NCBI RefSeq assembly: GCF_000948985.2
Contig: NZ_CP059733.1
Coordinates: 5,394,001 to 5,458,000, forward strand
Reading direction: 5' to 3'
DNA length: 64,000 nt
DNA from: Thalassomonas viridans
GTDB lineage: Bacteria > Pseudomonadota > Gammaproteobacteria > Enterobacterales > Alteromonadaceae
Part shown: positions 26,001 to 34,819 of the stretch, piece by piece
Position numbering within the stretch: position 1 is the first letter of the stretch
Layout: the number at the start of each line of letters is the position of its first letter
Position numbers and translations under genes: made by a program
Notes under the pieces: model-generated
The model's input: the letters and a program-made list of their open reading frames with translations, nothing else
What the model was told of the DNA's origin: nothing
Databases searched by the model: none

Positions 26001-27158
26001 TTAATTCGCTGTTTTTTCAATAACTAACAGTTTTTCTTGTTTTCTGTACGCCGTGGGGGTTACACCTGCTGATTTTTTAAACGCTGCATTAAAAGTAGAC
26101 TTGGTATTAAACCCAACTTCAAAGGCAATACTGGAGACGGTTTTGTCTGTGCTAACGAGCAGAGACTTTGCCTGTTCAACCCGATAGCCGTTCACAAACT
26201 GGAAAAAATTGGTATCTAAAAATTGAGATAAGGTTTCTGAAATATGGTTTTCGCTGACCGAAACGGCATCCGAGAGTCGTTTTAGCGATAGCTCATCCTC
26301 CAGGAAAAGCGCGTCTTTAGCCATCACAGTTTTTAGCTTGTCGGCTATCTGCTCCATTTGACTCAGCTCTAAAGTGGTGGTTCGTGGCTGCCTGGTTTGT
26401 GGTTCTCCTTTATCAGCCTCTTCAAGCACCGGTTGCTTGAGTGCGAAATGCGCGAAGATCATTAAAACCAAGGCTTCAAATACAGGTAAAACTATACCTG
26501 CCCCAAACCAGGACCAGCCTAAAAAGTTAATACCATAGTCCAGCGTAAACAAAAACCAGACACAACCCCAAAGCACCAATATCACTTTAAACCAGTCCAT
26601 GGAGCGCTTTTCAATCGCGGAAAACCGCTCCATTAATTGCAAGCGATGCCGGCTTTGCAGCTTGAAGGTGGCGGCCAAATATATACCGGTGAAAAAAATA
26701 AAGCTCAACATGGCAAATAAACAGGTAAGCAGCGCTATTTGAAACAATTCTGCGTCCCGGGTGGCAGGATCGGCCAGTGCCAGCTTTTCTTCAGGAGTGA
26801 TACCAAAAATAAATGGCAGCATGCCTAAAATGACAATTAAAGGGCCAAGCAGGGCAAGTATATAAGCCTTCTTCGGCAATGTTTTCTCGGGAGACATGGT
26901 TGCTAAGGCATAAAAATACAAAGCGGGCCCCAACAACATGCGAATTGGAAACTGCGCACCGGCCAGAGCGGGGGCATATTGATAGGCGCCGGAATAGATG
27001 AACAACTCACCCAGAATATGAATCAATAGCAGAACCAGTAATCCGCCAAGGTAAACAGATTGCCTTTGTCTGGGTCTGCTCGCCACATCAAATAAGGCGA
27101 AAACTGTCATGCCCATCATACTGGAATAAATAACGGTTGGTACTACATCAACAGCCAT
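26001..27158 (-). CDS. Membrane-bound AraC-family transcriptional regulator
   Basis: 385 residues. The N-terminal ~240 residues form about seven membrane segments; the C-terminal ~100 are an AraC-type DNA-binding domain (LKRLSDAVSVSENHISETLS, then IAFEVGFNTKSTFNAAFKKS, GVTPTAYRK). Proteins with this layout sense a signal at the inner membrane and act locally on nearby promoters. Downstream partner is the DUF2306-type gene. Confidence 0.85.
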   Translation of the reverse strand: MAVDVVPTVIYSSMMGMTVFALFDVASRPRQRQSVYLGGLLVLLLIHILGELFIYSGAYQYAPALAGAQFPIRMLLGPALYFYALATMSPEKTLPKKAYILALLGPLIVILGMLPFIFGITPEEKLALADPATRDAELFQIALLTCLFAMLSFIFFTGIYLAATFKLQSRHRLQLMERFSAIEKRSMDWFKVILVLWGCVWFLFTLDYGINFLGWSWFGAGIVLPVFEALVLMIFAHFALKQPVLEEADKGEPQTRQPRTTTLELSQMEQIADKLKTVMAKDALFLEDELSLKRLSDAVSVSENHISETLSQFLDTNFFQFVNGYRVEQAKSLLVSTDKTVSSIAFEVGFNTKSTFNAAFKKSAGVTPTAYRKQEKLLVIEKTAN

Positions 27159-27373
27159 TACCCAAAACCTCCAACCATACCCAGCGCTTTACCTTGTATT
27201 AAATTCATAATGTTATATTAGCCGATCGGCCAACTTTGGTTGATTTTATCTGTTCACACACTTTGTGTCTAAAACACTCTTTTTTGTAGCATTAGCAATG
27301 CTTTACATGAAACACAACCATAAGGCTGTATATCAAAAGTCAAAAGCTCTATCTAAATATCTAATATCACCGA

Positions 27374-28189
27374 TCAACCGCTGACACTCTCAACAGTAGA
27401 CGGCTCTGGATTATCATGTGCAGTGTCACCATTTTCATTGCCACGCTGCAGCAACACGGCCATAAGTTCATATGCCCTCGCTTCCTTCCACGATATGATG
27501 GTTGCGTGTAGCACTGATGGAAGCAACAAAAACATTCCCATCACTATCAGAATCCATGTACCATGAACCGTCAATTCAACCGATAGAATATCTTCACAAA
27601 CTCGTAGGTCAACTGCATTCGCGAAGGCCCAACCTACAAGCATCGCGATCCCAGACTGTAAAACAAGCATTAGATTGGTCCAACGCATTCCTGGTGCATC
27701 CTGCACTGGCGAATCGTACAATAAATAGTTATCAAGCGATGCAACAAAAGGTAGTTCGTTCCGCTTCAGATACATTGCACGCTTCCATGGAATTGGGAGT
27801 AATCTCGTCTGAAAAGGATCGAACATTACCTCAAACTCCCGCTTTGATATGGGTCCTCCAAATGACAGCCTAAAACGTTGAAGATCTACAACGTAGTTAC
27901 CTTCATCATTCGAGAAGCTCGTCGCATTCCGCAGCGCATCATGATAGAGACTATTGTGATACACGCCAAACACACTCCAATAAAAACGCAGACTTTGATC
28001 AAGTGCCCACCCAGCTGCAAGAACGAGTGATGGGGCAACAAAAACTAGAAATACTTTGTTTGTAAGAACGGCCTGACGCTCTTCAATGATCAACGCCACC
28101 GCGATGGCCACTATTGTGAATATTGCCGGTATTAGAATTCGAAGATTCATTCGTCTCGCTTTCTCACTCTGACTTTCTACATTGGACAC
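27374..28189 (-). CDS. Membrane protein of unknown function (cassette gene)
   Basis: 271 residues if started at the GTG at 28189, which lies one base from an attC site; an internal ATG at 28150 is an alternative. Four membrane segments by eye: two near the N-terminus (IPAIFTIVAIAVALII, VFLVFVAPSLVLAAGWAL) and two near residues 175-235. The middle is soluble. Not recognised. No attC is seen downstream, so the cassette is either the last of its segment or has lost its site. Confidence 0.6.
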   Translation of the reverse strand: MSNVESQSEKARRMNLRILIPAIFTIVAIAVALIIEERQAVLTNKVFLVFVAPSLVLAAGWALDQSLRFYWSVFGVYHNSLYHDALRNATSFSNDEGNYVVDLQRFRLSFGGPISKREFEVMFDPFQTRLLPIPWKRAMYLKRNELPFVASLDNYLLYDSPVQDAPGMRWTNLMLVLQSGIAMLVGWAFANAVDLRVCEDILSVELTVHGTWILIVMGMFLLLPSVLHATIISWKEARAYELMAVLLQRGNENGDTAHDNPEPSTVESVSG

Positions 28190-28261
28190 ACATAACGCCG
28201 CCAGCTGGAGGAGACAAAGCGCGTAGCGCTTTGTCTGCCTCTTTAGTTAGCCTTGTTAGAA
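28190..28261 (-). other. attC site
   Basis: 72 bases from ACATAAC to GTTAGAA with a perfect central stem GACAAAGCGC/GCGCTTTGTC around GTA. In gene direction it begins TTCTAACAAGG and ends GGCGTTATGT, a textbook attC layout. The stop codon of the gene before it overlaps the core. Confidence 0.85.
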
Positions 28262-28688
28262 GTTTTTACAGCCAATCTCTGACTGCATTATTGCCAATAG
28301 AGTTTCTGACTGCTCATTGGTTGCTTGCCACCAGTCATTGTTAAAGGGTTCTATACCCAGTTGTTTATTCGTTTTCTCACAAAATAAAAATTTGGCCACA
28401 CTTTTTTGTGTTCTATATTCAGCTGTTCGATCAAAGATTTCTTTGTTGAAGGTATTCATAGTCTCATTCATATCTTTTCTGTCGCAGCCCTCACTTTTTA
28501 TGCCCTGCGCAGCTTGCCTACTGCATTCATTATTTATGACTTTTGCTGCCACTATTTGAAGCATATGAGCCTGAGTTAACCCATTAATTCTGCCAGCATA
28601 AGATAGTACATGAGCCATTTTCTCAATTACAACATGTTGCTTAAGTATATGGTAAGCGTCCGGGCAATTACGCCTAATAATCCTTACT

Positions 28689-30242
28689 CTACCAAGGTAG
28701 CATTGTCTCCAGATTATGATCTGGCTTGGGGAGCTCAGTTAACAGATGATTCAAGTAGTCGAACGGCATCAGTCCATTAGCTTTGGCTGTTTCTATGATG
28801 CTATAGAGCATAGCACTGGCCTGGGCGCCCTTGGCGGTATGAGAGAACAACCAGTTTTTCCGGCCGATAACAAACGGTTTTATCGCACGCTCCGCACGGT
28901 TGTTATCAATGCTGAGCAAGCCATCGTCAAGATAGCGTATGAGTTTTGGCCATTGGTTGAGCATGTAGTTTACCGCTTTGCCCAGCACCGATTTTTCAGC
29001 AACGTTAGGCTGGGTTACTGCCAACCACTGATAAAGCTTATCTATCAACGGTTTGGCTTTTTCCTGGCGGACTCGGTATTTTTCATCCGCCGATTTCCCC
29101 TTAAGCTGGCTTTCAATGCCGTAGAGTTTTTGTATCTGGCTCAGCGCCATATCGGCTTTGCCGGTTTTCCCTTTGGGCTGCGCTTTTTTGGCTTCGGTAA
29201 ACTTACGGCGCGCATGAGCCATGCAGCCCACTAAGGTTGCATCGGTTTGCTCATATGCCTGATAGCCGTCGACTTGTAAATAGCCGTTATAACCGTCAAG
29301 GTAGTTTTTCGGGCAGGTGCCGGCCCGGCTAGACTGGTAGTCGTAAAGCACAATATTCGCTATTGCCCTGTCTTTGACCGGGGAGTCTGCTCCCGTGCAG
29401 TAAAGCCACATGTAGCAAGTCGACTTTTCTTCTTTGATGACATTAAGCGGGGTTTCATCGGCCTGTATCACCGGCTGTTTGAGTAACTCAGCTTTAAGCC
29501 GTTGATAAAGTGGCTCAAGTAAGTGTCCCATCTTTATCATCCACTCCGCCATGGTTTTACGGCTCAGTTCAATACCGTATTGCTTAAACAGGCTTTCTTG
29601 TCGGTATAACGGTAAACCATACTGGTATTTACTGGTGATAATTTGACTGAGCAGGCTCGCCGTGGCAATTCCTTTGGGGATTGGCCCGGGTGGCACAGGG
29701 GCTTGTTTTACTTTCACCTCAATGCCATGCTGCTCACAGTGGCGGCAGGCGTATTTGGGGCGAACATACTCAATCACTTTTACCTGCGCGGGGATAAATT
29801 CCAGCTTTTCGCTTTTGTCTTCCCCGATTTTGTGTAATTTGCCCTGGCAGCTGTCGCAGAGCTTTTCATCATCCGCTAAATCATGCAGCACGATTTCACG
29901 CGGTAAATCTTGTGGTAACTGCTTCCGCTTGGGCTTGTTGCGGGAGGAACGGATATCGGGCTTGCCCGCTTCATCAACAGGTGCGTCAAGTTCAACTTCC
30001 GCTTCATTAAACAGCTCGCCCTGGCCGGGCGCAGCTTCGCTGTTTTTGCCAAAGCGCTGATGCTGGGCAAGGCGAAATTGTTCCAGCAGGTGCTCATATT
30101 TTGAATGTGCCTGAGCCAGCTCCTGTTGAAGCGTTGCCAGCATCTGTTTCAGCAGCTTAGGGTCATCGGGTAAGGCGTGAATATCATCAGTCATGCCCGC
30201 TATGTTACCAGAGGCATGTGATGCCTGTCGGATTTTGTGCAT
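28689..30242 (-). CDS. tnpC: IS66 transposase TnpC
   Basis: 517 residues. N-terminal coiled coil (KQMLATLQQELAQAHSKYEH), zinc-finger region (CDSC and CRHC pairs), then the catalytic domain with QADETPLNV (first Asp), YLQVDGYQAY (second Asp) and NNRAERAIKPFVIGRKNWLF (Glu). A start at 30194 is also possible. Full length for the family. Confidence 0.93.
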   Translation of the reverse strand: MHKIRQASHASGNIAGMTDDIHALPDDPKLLKQMLATLQQELAQAHSKYEHLLEQFRLAQHQRFGKNSEAAPGQGELFNEAEVELDAPVDEAGKPDIRSSRNKPKRKQLPQDLPREIVLHDLADDEKLCDSCQGKLHKIGEDKSEKLEFIPAQVKVIEYVRPKYACRHCEQHGIEVKVKQAPVPPGPIPKGIATASLLSQIITSKYQYGLPLYRQESLFKQYGIELSRKTMAEWMIKMGHLLEPLYQRLKAELLKQPVIQADETPLNVIKEEKSTCYMWLYCTGADSPVKDRAIANIVLYDYQSSRAGTCPKNYLDGYNGYLQVDGYQAYEQTDATLVGCMAHARRKFTEAKKAQPKGKTGKADMALSQIQKLYGIESQLKGKSADEKYRVRQEKAKPLIDKLYQWLAVTQPNVAEKSVLGKAVNYMLNQWPKLIRYLDDGLLSIDNNRAERAIKPFVIGRKNWLFSHTAKGAQASAMLYSIIETAKANGLMPFDYLNHLLTELPKPDHNLETMLPW

Positions 30243-30267
30243 AAACTTTGATGATCGTTAAAGTTTT

Positions 30268-30615
30268 TTAGCTTACCGCCCGGTAGCTGACCGGACTATG
30301 CCCAATGACATCATAACCACTGAGCAACCAGTTAAGCTGTTGCTCATTAAGCTCAAGTGTTTCACACGCATGCTGGCTCGGCCATTTGAACCTGGCTTTT
30401 TCAAGGCGCTTTTGCCAAAGCGCAAATCCTGTCCGATCCCAGTAAAGAATCTTGAGTTTGTTTTTGGCTTTATTGCAAAACACAAAAAGCGCACCGTCTT
30501 TAGGCGAGATGTCCAGCTCCAGTTCTACCAGGGCGCTCAAGCCATTAATGGCTTTGCGAAAGTCGACAAAATCACGATACAGGTAAACTGATTCAGGTTC
30601 GACAAACATCCTCAT
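30268..30615 (-). CDS. tnpB: IS66 accessory protein TnpB
   Basis: 115 residues with the family signature VDFRKAINGLSALV, then FVFCNKAKNKLKILYWDRTG and FALWQKRLEKARF. Required with TnpA and TnpC for IS66 transposition, biochemical role unclear. Its start overlaps the tnpA stop by one base. Confidence 0.93.
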   Translation of the reverse strand: MRMFVEPESVYLYRDFVDFRKAINGLSALVELELDISPKDGALFVFCNKAKNKLKILYWDRTGFALWQKRLEKARFKWPSQHACETLELNEQQLNWLLSGYDVIGHSPVSYRAVS

Positions 30616-30923
30616 CAGGCAAGCCCCCGTATCACTTCAATCACATATGCTGGTGGCGTACTGCCAGGCAATGAGAGTGTGATATTGCCCACGGTAAGCG
30701 TGACCCGGTTAAGCTCTTGGCAGCTGACTTCCACTTGCTGCGTCAGGGTGGCTTTGATGAGTTTGCTGTCCTGGGCCTGCTTGCCAAAAAGTTTCGCCCG
30801 TTGCGCATAAAAAGCATTGGTTGAGCAGCCTTGTTGCTGACAATATTGGGTAATCGTCAGTCCACTTTCTGCTTGGGCTTCAATTAGGGTGCGCCACTGC
30901 GCCGGGTTTCGGTATGTTCTCAT
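30615..30923 (-). CDS. tnpA: IS66 accessory protein TnpA
   Basis: 102 residues, N-terminal helix-turn-helix (SGLTITQYCQQQGCSTNAFY) typical of IS66 TnpA, then a basic and beta-rich C-terminus. First gene of the IS operon. Confidence 0.88.
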   Translation of the reverse strand: MRTYRNPAQWRTLIEAQAESGLTITQYCQQQGCSTNAFYAQRAKLFGKQAQDSKLIKATLTQQVEVSCQELNRVTLTVGNITLSLPGSTPPAYVIEVIRGLA

Positions 30924-31153
30924 AAGCTATTTTCCTCAGGTTTGGGAAATAGCTTAGCGAAGACCATTACCTTTGATCAGACGTAGTTGCCCGGACGCTT
31001 ACAGTATATGTTCTTTTTGTTCTTGTTCTTCCAACTGGCCATTTGAAATATAAATAGTACCTAAAGTTGAAATTAACGCGCCAAGCACTGCACCAAGAAA
31101 ACCAATTGCTGCTTCTTTCAATAGCCGACTCCATTTAGCTTCTAACGCCTCAC

Positions 31154-31211
31154 TCATAAGAATTTTGCGAGTAAAGCGAATAAAATTTCTGAGTATAGAG
31201 ATTTGTTAGGT
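31154..31211 (-). other. Degenerate attC-like site
   Basis: 58 bases between TCATAAG (decayed core, overlaps the start codon at 31157) and GTTAGGT. Same length as several other sites here. Confidence 0.45.
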
Positions 31212-31218
31212 ACGTCGT

Positions 31219-31497
31219 TTATTTAAAGCACACACGACAAAAAACAAGTTCTTTTTTATATGTTTCTTTAGACCAAAGCTCTAGCTTACTTAAATCTGTA
31301 GAGCATACTTTTTTATATTGATTTGTTGTGTAATTCATCCTTTTGGGAGATGTTACACAACTTCTTTTAGCTACATGCACCTTAGGGTAATCTTTAATAT
31401 TATTAGGATTATCAATATTAACGATGTAGCCATTTTCTTTGTGATTTTCTACCCAGATCAAATAACCTACTTCATTACCATCAAAAACTGTAACCAT
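31219..31497 (-). CDS. Small hypothetical protein (cassette gene)
   Basis: 92 residues, start ATG at 31497 after TTTCAAATGGAG, the same leader sequence seen before the 24443 gene. Polar, with a Cys pair at the end (CRVC) and no signal peptide or membrane segment. Not recognised. AT-rich compared with flanking chromosome, as are its neighbours. Confidence 0.55.
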   Translation of the reverse strand: MVTVFDGNEVGYLIWVENHKENGYIVNIDNPNNIKDYPKVHVAKRSCVTSPKRMNYTTNQYKKVCSTDLSKLELWSKETYKKELVFCRVCFK

Positions 31498-31520
31498 AAT
31501 TATTGCAACTCCATTTGAAA

Positions 31521-31559
31521 CTATTACATGTAAAGTCTGATTGACGCACCTTGTTATGT
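31521..31559 (-). other. Shortened attC-like site
   Basis: About 39 bases ending in GTTATGT, which overlaps the stop codon of the DUF3024-type gene. The opposite core (CTATTAC) is degenerate. Confidence 0.35.
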
Positions 31560-31913
31560 TGTTACATCACAAGCTATTCCCCAGAAAAGTCTATCTTCAT
31601 CCGCATCAATTACAGTCAATGCTTCATGTATTGTCGCAACTTGAGAAACCCGCCTGTAACTAGTCCATCTCAGGCTACCTCTCATCCAATAAATTTTCCA
31701 CTGCTGTGTAGTATTTACAAAAGTGATTTTAGCTACAGAGTAATCAAAATAACCTTTTGTAAGAGTCTCATCATGATGACGTTCAAATACTTCAATGCTC
31801 TGATTTTTGATCCGATAATCGACTTTTGCTTTAATTGCATATTTTTGTCGACGTTCAAGCAATTTCAAAACGGCAGATTTGCAATCATCTAACATATCTT
31901 TAGAAAGAGCCAT
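31554..31913 (-). CDS. DUF3024-family protein (cassette gene)
   Basis: 119 residues from the ATG at 31913 (CAGGAGTATC upstream). Characteristic segment QQWKIYWMRGSLRWTSYRRV followed by IHEALTVIDADEDRLFWG matches DUF3024, a small family frequent in Vibrio and Shewanella integron arrays. Function unknown. Lies between two shortened attC-like sites. Confidence 0.75.
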   Translation of the reverse strand: MALSKDMLDDCKSAVLKLLERRQKYAIKAKVDYRIKNQSIEVFERHHDETLTKGYFDYSVAKITFVNTTQQWKIYWMRGSLRWTSYRRVSQVATIHEALTVIDADEDRLFWGIACDVTT

Positions 31914-31946
31914 GATACTCCTGGCAGTACTTCGGTCTTTAGAACA

Positions 31947-31976
31947 ACATAACACCTCTGCATAACCTTGTTATGC
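31947..31976 (-). other. Very short attC remnant
   Basis: ACATAAC and GTTATGC only 30 bases apart, overlapping the stop codon of the YdeI-type gene, with GCATAAC-CTT-GTTATGC as a perfect inverted repeat. Probably an attC that lost its centre. Confidence 0.4.
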
Positions 31977-32573
31977 CCTTTGCGTTTTTTTGGAGCTACC
32001 GTCCGGCTTTTCTTCGCGGACAAGCATCTCCATGAACTTCTCAAATCGCCTCTGTCTGGTTTCGGGTTTCTTCGCACTTGTCAGTCCATACGCGATGGTA
32101 TAACGATTCGATTTGTTGAGCGCTTCAAAAAACTGTTTCGCCTTCGGCTTGCTCTCCAGTGCTGCCAGGAAATCTGCCGGCACTTTCATTTCACTTACCG
32201 CATAGGCATTCTCCCACCGGCCGTCCGCTTGGGCGGCACGAATATGCACAAGCCCTGACTCCATCATCCGGCCCTCGCTTATCAAACGCTCCGCATGCTC
32301 TCTATTCCTTTTTGACCAGATGCTTCGCGCCCTCCTGGGAGTAATACGTTGTAAATAGGCTTGGTCATCGAGTGATTTCTTGATGCCGTCGATCCAGCCC
32401 CAGCACAACGACTCAATCACGACATCGTCCCAAGTAACGCTCGCAATACCGGTATTTTTCTTGAATATCTTCACCCACAGCTCACTTTCGGTGACGTGAT
32501 TAGTCTTGAGCCACTGGCCGAGATCTTTCTGAGTTTCAAAGGTTATGATTTTCGCTGGATTGGGTTCAGGCAT
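31971..32573 (-). CDS. YdeI/OmpD-associated family protein (cassette gene)
   Basis: 200 residues. Family features: SELWVKIFKKNTGIASVTWD, then SLCWGWIDGIKKSLDDQAYL, ITPRRARSIWSKRN and the C-terminal RYTIAYGLTSAKKPETRQRR. Such proteins are annotated as bacteriocin-protection or YdeI-like, with unclear biochemistry. Cytoplasmic. Common cargo of cassette arrays. Confidence 0.88.
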   Translation of the reverse strand: MPEPNPAKIITFETQKDLGQWLKTNHVTESELWVKIFKKNTGIASVTWDDVVIESLCWGWIDGIKKSLDDQAYLQRITPRRARSIWSKRNREHAERLISEGRMMESGLVHIRAAQADGRWENAYAVSEMKVPADFLAALESKPKAKQFFEALNKSNRYTIAYGLTSAKKPETRQRRFEKFMEMLVREEKPDGSSKKTQRA

Positions 32574-32591
32574 ATAAATAAATTCTCTTTG

Positions 32592-32650
32592 ATATAACGC
32601 TACCTTAAGCTGCGTGCCGAAGGCTCATCGGTTTGAAAGCTTTGTTAGGC
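32592..32650 (-). other. attC site
   Basis: 59 bases. In gene direction it starts GCCTAACAAAGC (perfect RYYYAAC), contains CCTTCGGCACGCAGCTTAAG and ends GCGTTATAT. Classic short attC. Confidence 0.85.
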
Positions 32651-32676
32651 TGCTGATATGCACAGAACTCTATAAA

Positions 32677-33558
32677 TTATTTGCTTTGTGCTTGATTGGC
32701 TAAAGCTAAGATATCTCTTAGCGAAAAATAGTTGTCATTCAATTTATCAGTCATATCCTTATGTGCCTTATCAATCTTTTCTTCATTCATATTCAACTCA
32801 CATCTTTCGAACATGAATCTAAGAAAGCGTAACATGATTGTTAGTATTGAATGAACATCAATTGTAGTAATAGTCTCTGGCTTTTTACTTCTTGAAGTTG
32901 ATATAAAACAGCCATAAGCAAAACTATGAATATACCCGTGTAAATCATGATTAAATTGATCAAGTGTTTTATCGATGCTCATGCCGTTTACTTTTAATTT
33001 CACACCTTTTTCATACGATTCGATAACACTTATAATGTTATCTGTTCGTGCAATTTGTAAATCCAGAATAAAATCCCCGCCATTTAATGGGCTTTCAAAA
33101 CTAAAACCTTTAGATGGTGAATTGCTTGGGAAAAAGGTTTTGTAAAACCTATCAAAATCAAAATAATAACTATCAAATTGTTTTTTGAAAAAACCTTCGT
33201 TCAATTTCAAGAATTCTTGACCGTAAAAGGATACTTTATCTCTATGATCGAAATATCTTTTGTAAGTTTCTTCACGGTAGTCCAGAGCAAGCTTTGCTGC
33301 ATTTTGCTTTGAACTATGAAGTCTCGTGTACATTACACCAAATATCAAACTACCAGTTGAAAGCCATAAAGGAAAAGTAAAAACTTGGTAGAAAAATTCA
33401 TAACATTTTGATGAAAAACAAAAACCTGAAGTTTCATTGAGTGCAATAGGTAATGCAAATAATATTGCGATTAAAGGAAATACTAATACAGACAGCCAGA
33501 AAGAATGATTCTTATGAATGGGTTTGGTTTCGTAAATAGTAAAAAGCTGTTTTATCAA
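32677..33558 (-). CDS. Hypothetical membrane-anchored protein (cassette gene)
   Basis: 293 residues. Two N-terminal membrane segments (FWLSVLVFPLIAILFALPIA and FPLWLSTGSLIFGVMYTRLH), then a mostly helical soluble domain with many Phe and Tyr, and a C-terminal helical tail. Not recognised; the layout resembles membrane-tethered proteins of several defence systems but no motif confirms that. Strongly AT-rich. Confidence 0.6.
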   Translation of the reverse strand: MIKQLFTIYETKPIHKNHSFWLSVLVFPLIAILFALPIALNETSGFCFSSKCYEFFYQVFTFPLWLSTGSLIFGVMYTRLHSSKQNAAKLALDYREETYKRYFDHRDKVSFYGQEFLKLNEGFFKKQFDSYYFDFDRFYKTFFPSNSPSKGFSFESPLNGGDFILDLQIARTDNIISVIESYEKGVKLKVNGMSIDKTLDQFNHDLHGYIHSFAYGCFISTSRSKKPETITTIDVHSILTIMLRFLRFMFERCELNMNEEKIDKAHKDMTDKLNDNYFSLRDILALANQAQSK

Positions 33559-33593
33559 GTGATTCCTCTTTTTGTAAGTTATTGATTTAACCA

Positions 33594-33676
33594 GCTTAAC
33601 ATCTTTAGCTGGCGAAATTTTTGTTGTTGCTTTTCAAACTACGACAAAATTGTAACCATAGCTAAGCTCGTTAGAG
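33594..33676 (-). other. attC-like site
   Basis: 83 bases between GCTTAAC (perfect core) and GTTAGAG. It lies 159 bases after the stop of the 33835 gene. Confidence 0.65.
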
Positions 33677-33834
33677 ACTCCCTTCCAAAACGTATAATTT
33701 ATTAAGCTCTTTTGAGCCAAAACCATCTACAAACAGTTTTGGGCATCCAAAAACTTATCACCATAACCGTTTTAATTTTTTACTATCGCCAGTTTATGGG
33801 AGTCCTGTTCTGGTTTTATGTACTTATTCTACCT

Positions 33835-34347
33835 CTAGAAAGGAGAACCGTTGTTCACTTGTACACTGTAGTAACCTACGTTCCCTATATACGAACGATA
33901 CATTACAGCGTGTGATATCAAAGCATTTGATATCACTGTTTTAGAGTTTTCTAGCTTTTCCCATTCAATGACAGCATAACCCGTTATACCTGGATACACT
34001 TGGGCGTCTAGCCAAAGCCTTGAAGTGGAATTTTCTGCAAGACTAAACTTAGCAGAGTAAGAAGCGCCATCGCTAAAGTTATTGGCATTTGTTACTTTAA
34101 TAATTCCAGCAGATGCATTATTGTCCTGATCAGAAACAACGCTACCATTTTCATCGTAAATAGTTACCTTGACGGTAACAGCTTCAGAAGCAACATTTGT
34201 AATAAATAACAATCCGTCAGTCTGATTACTGCTTGATGCTGTATCTGCATAAAAATGGTTTAGTATTCCTTTCCCTGAATTCGCAAAAGACGCTACCGTA
34301 AAAAACAGGCTCCCCAAAAAAGCTACATTTTTTATAACTTTCAACAT
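33835..34347 (-). CDS. Secreted hypothetical protein (first cassette)
   Basis: 170 residues, start after AAAGGAAAGGAAGAT. Signal peptide MLKVIKNVAFLGSLFFTVASFA. The mature protein is beta-rich (LLFITNVASEAVTVKVTIYD, SRLWLDAQVYPGITGYAVIE) and resembles small secreted Ig-like proteins. Not recognised. First gene downstream of leader copy 1. Confidence 0.65.
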   Translation of the reverse strand: MLKVIKNVAFLGSLFFTVASFANSGKGILNHFYADTASSSNQTDGLLFITNVASEAVTVKVTIYDENGSVVSDQDNNASAGIIKVTNANNFSDGASYSAKFSLAENSTSRLWLDAQVYPGITGYAVIEWEKLENSKTVISNALISHAVMYRSYIGNVGYYSVQVNNGSPF

Positions 34348-34385
34348 ATCTTCCTTTCCTTTTGATGGTTAAAACGTGATAAAAG

Positions 34386-34630
34386 GTATAACAGCTTAAT
34401 AAATAAAAAACGTCGTAATTAAACACGATATTTTGTCGACTTCACAAAATTTAACAAATTGTAAACTAAACAGATTTCCCTATTAAATCAACTTATTTGC
34501 CCATGTTCTGAAGATTAAAAAAGAAAATGCAATATTTTGCCGCCTCAAAAAACATTTAAGAAATAACAAAGTAAATACCAAACAGAAATTCACTAATTCT
34601 TCCCACATAAGCAAACCGTAAAATCCCCGG
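34386..34630 (-). repeat. Array leader copy 1 (attI-like or promoter region)
   Basis: About 245 bases matching 24460-24705 by eye along their length, including CATAAGCAAACCGTAAA and the terminal ATAACAGCTTAATAAA next to the first cassette. It marks the right end of the cassette region. No integrase gene lies to its right. Confidence 0.6.
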
Positions 34631-34819
34631 CCTTATCACCTGCTTTCCCCCAAGTTAGTTTTCCCCCGTTTCATTATATTAACCACACTTGCTATTCACA
34701 GCTGAGACACGCTCACCAGCAAGCCCATTAACACGCAACTGATACGTTTTTCAGTGGCCACAGCCTATCGCAGCCGGCCGTTGTACTCTTTCCTGCTCCC
34801 TCACCAGAAGGATATTTAT

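Larger units (their letters stand above)
28652..31002 (-). mobile_element. IS66-family insertion sequence with perfect 8-bp target duplication
   Basis: Ends are GTAAGCGTCCGGGCAA in inverted orientation (28652 and 31002). Flanks are AGTATATG on both sides (28644-28651 and 31003-31010), the 8-bp duplication typical of IS66. It carries the usual three genes (tnpA, tnpB, tnpC), all apparently intact, so it is recent and likely active. Confidence 0.95.
28256..31157 (-). pseudogene. Cassette gene split by an IS66-family element
   Basis: The 5' part (ATG at 31157, MSEALEAKWSRLLKEAAIGF, one membrane segment) reads into the IS at 31003 and hits a stop at 30999. The 3' part resumes at 28651 (28256-28618 reads MAHVLSYAG...). 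Removing the IS and one copy of the 8-bp duplication AGTATATG gives an uninterrupted 180-codon frame through EHILKQHVVIEKMAHVL. The original product was a single-pass membrane protein with a cysteine-bearing soluble domain, of unknown function. Almost certainly inactive now. Confidence 0.85.
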
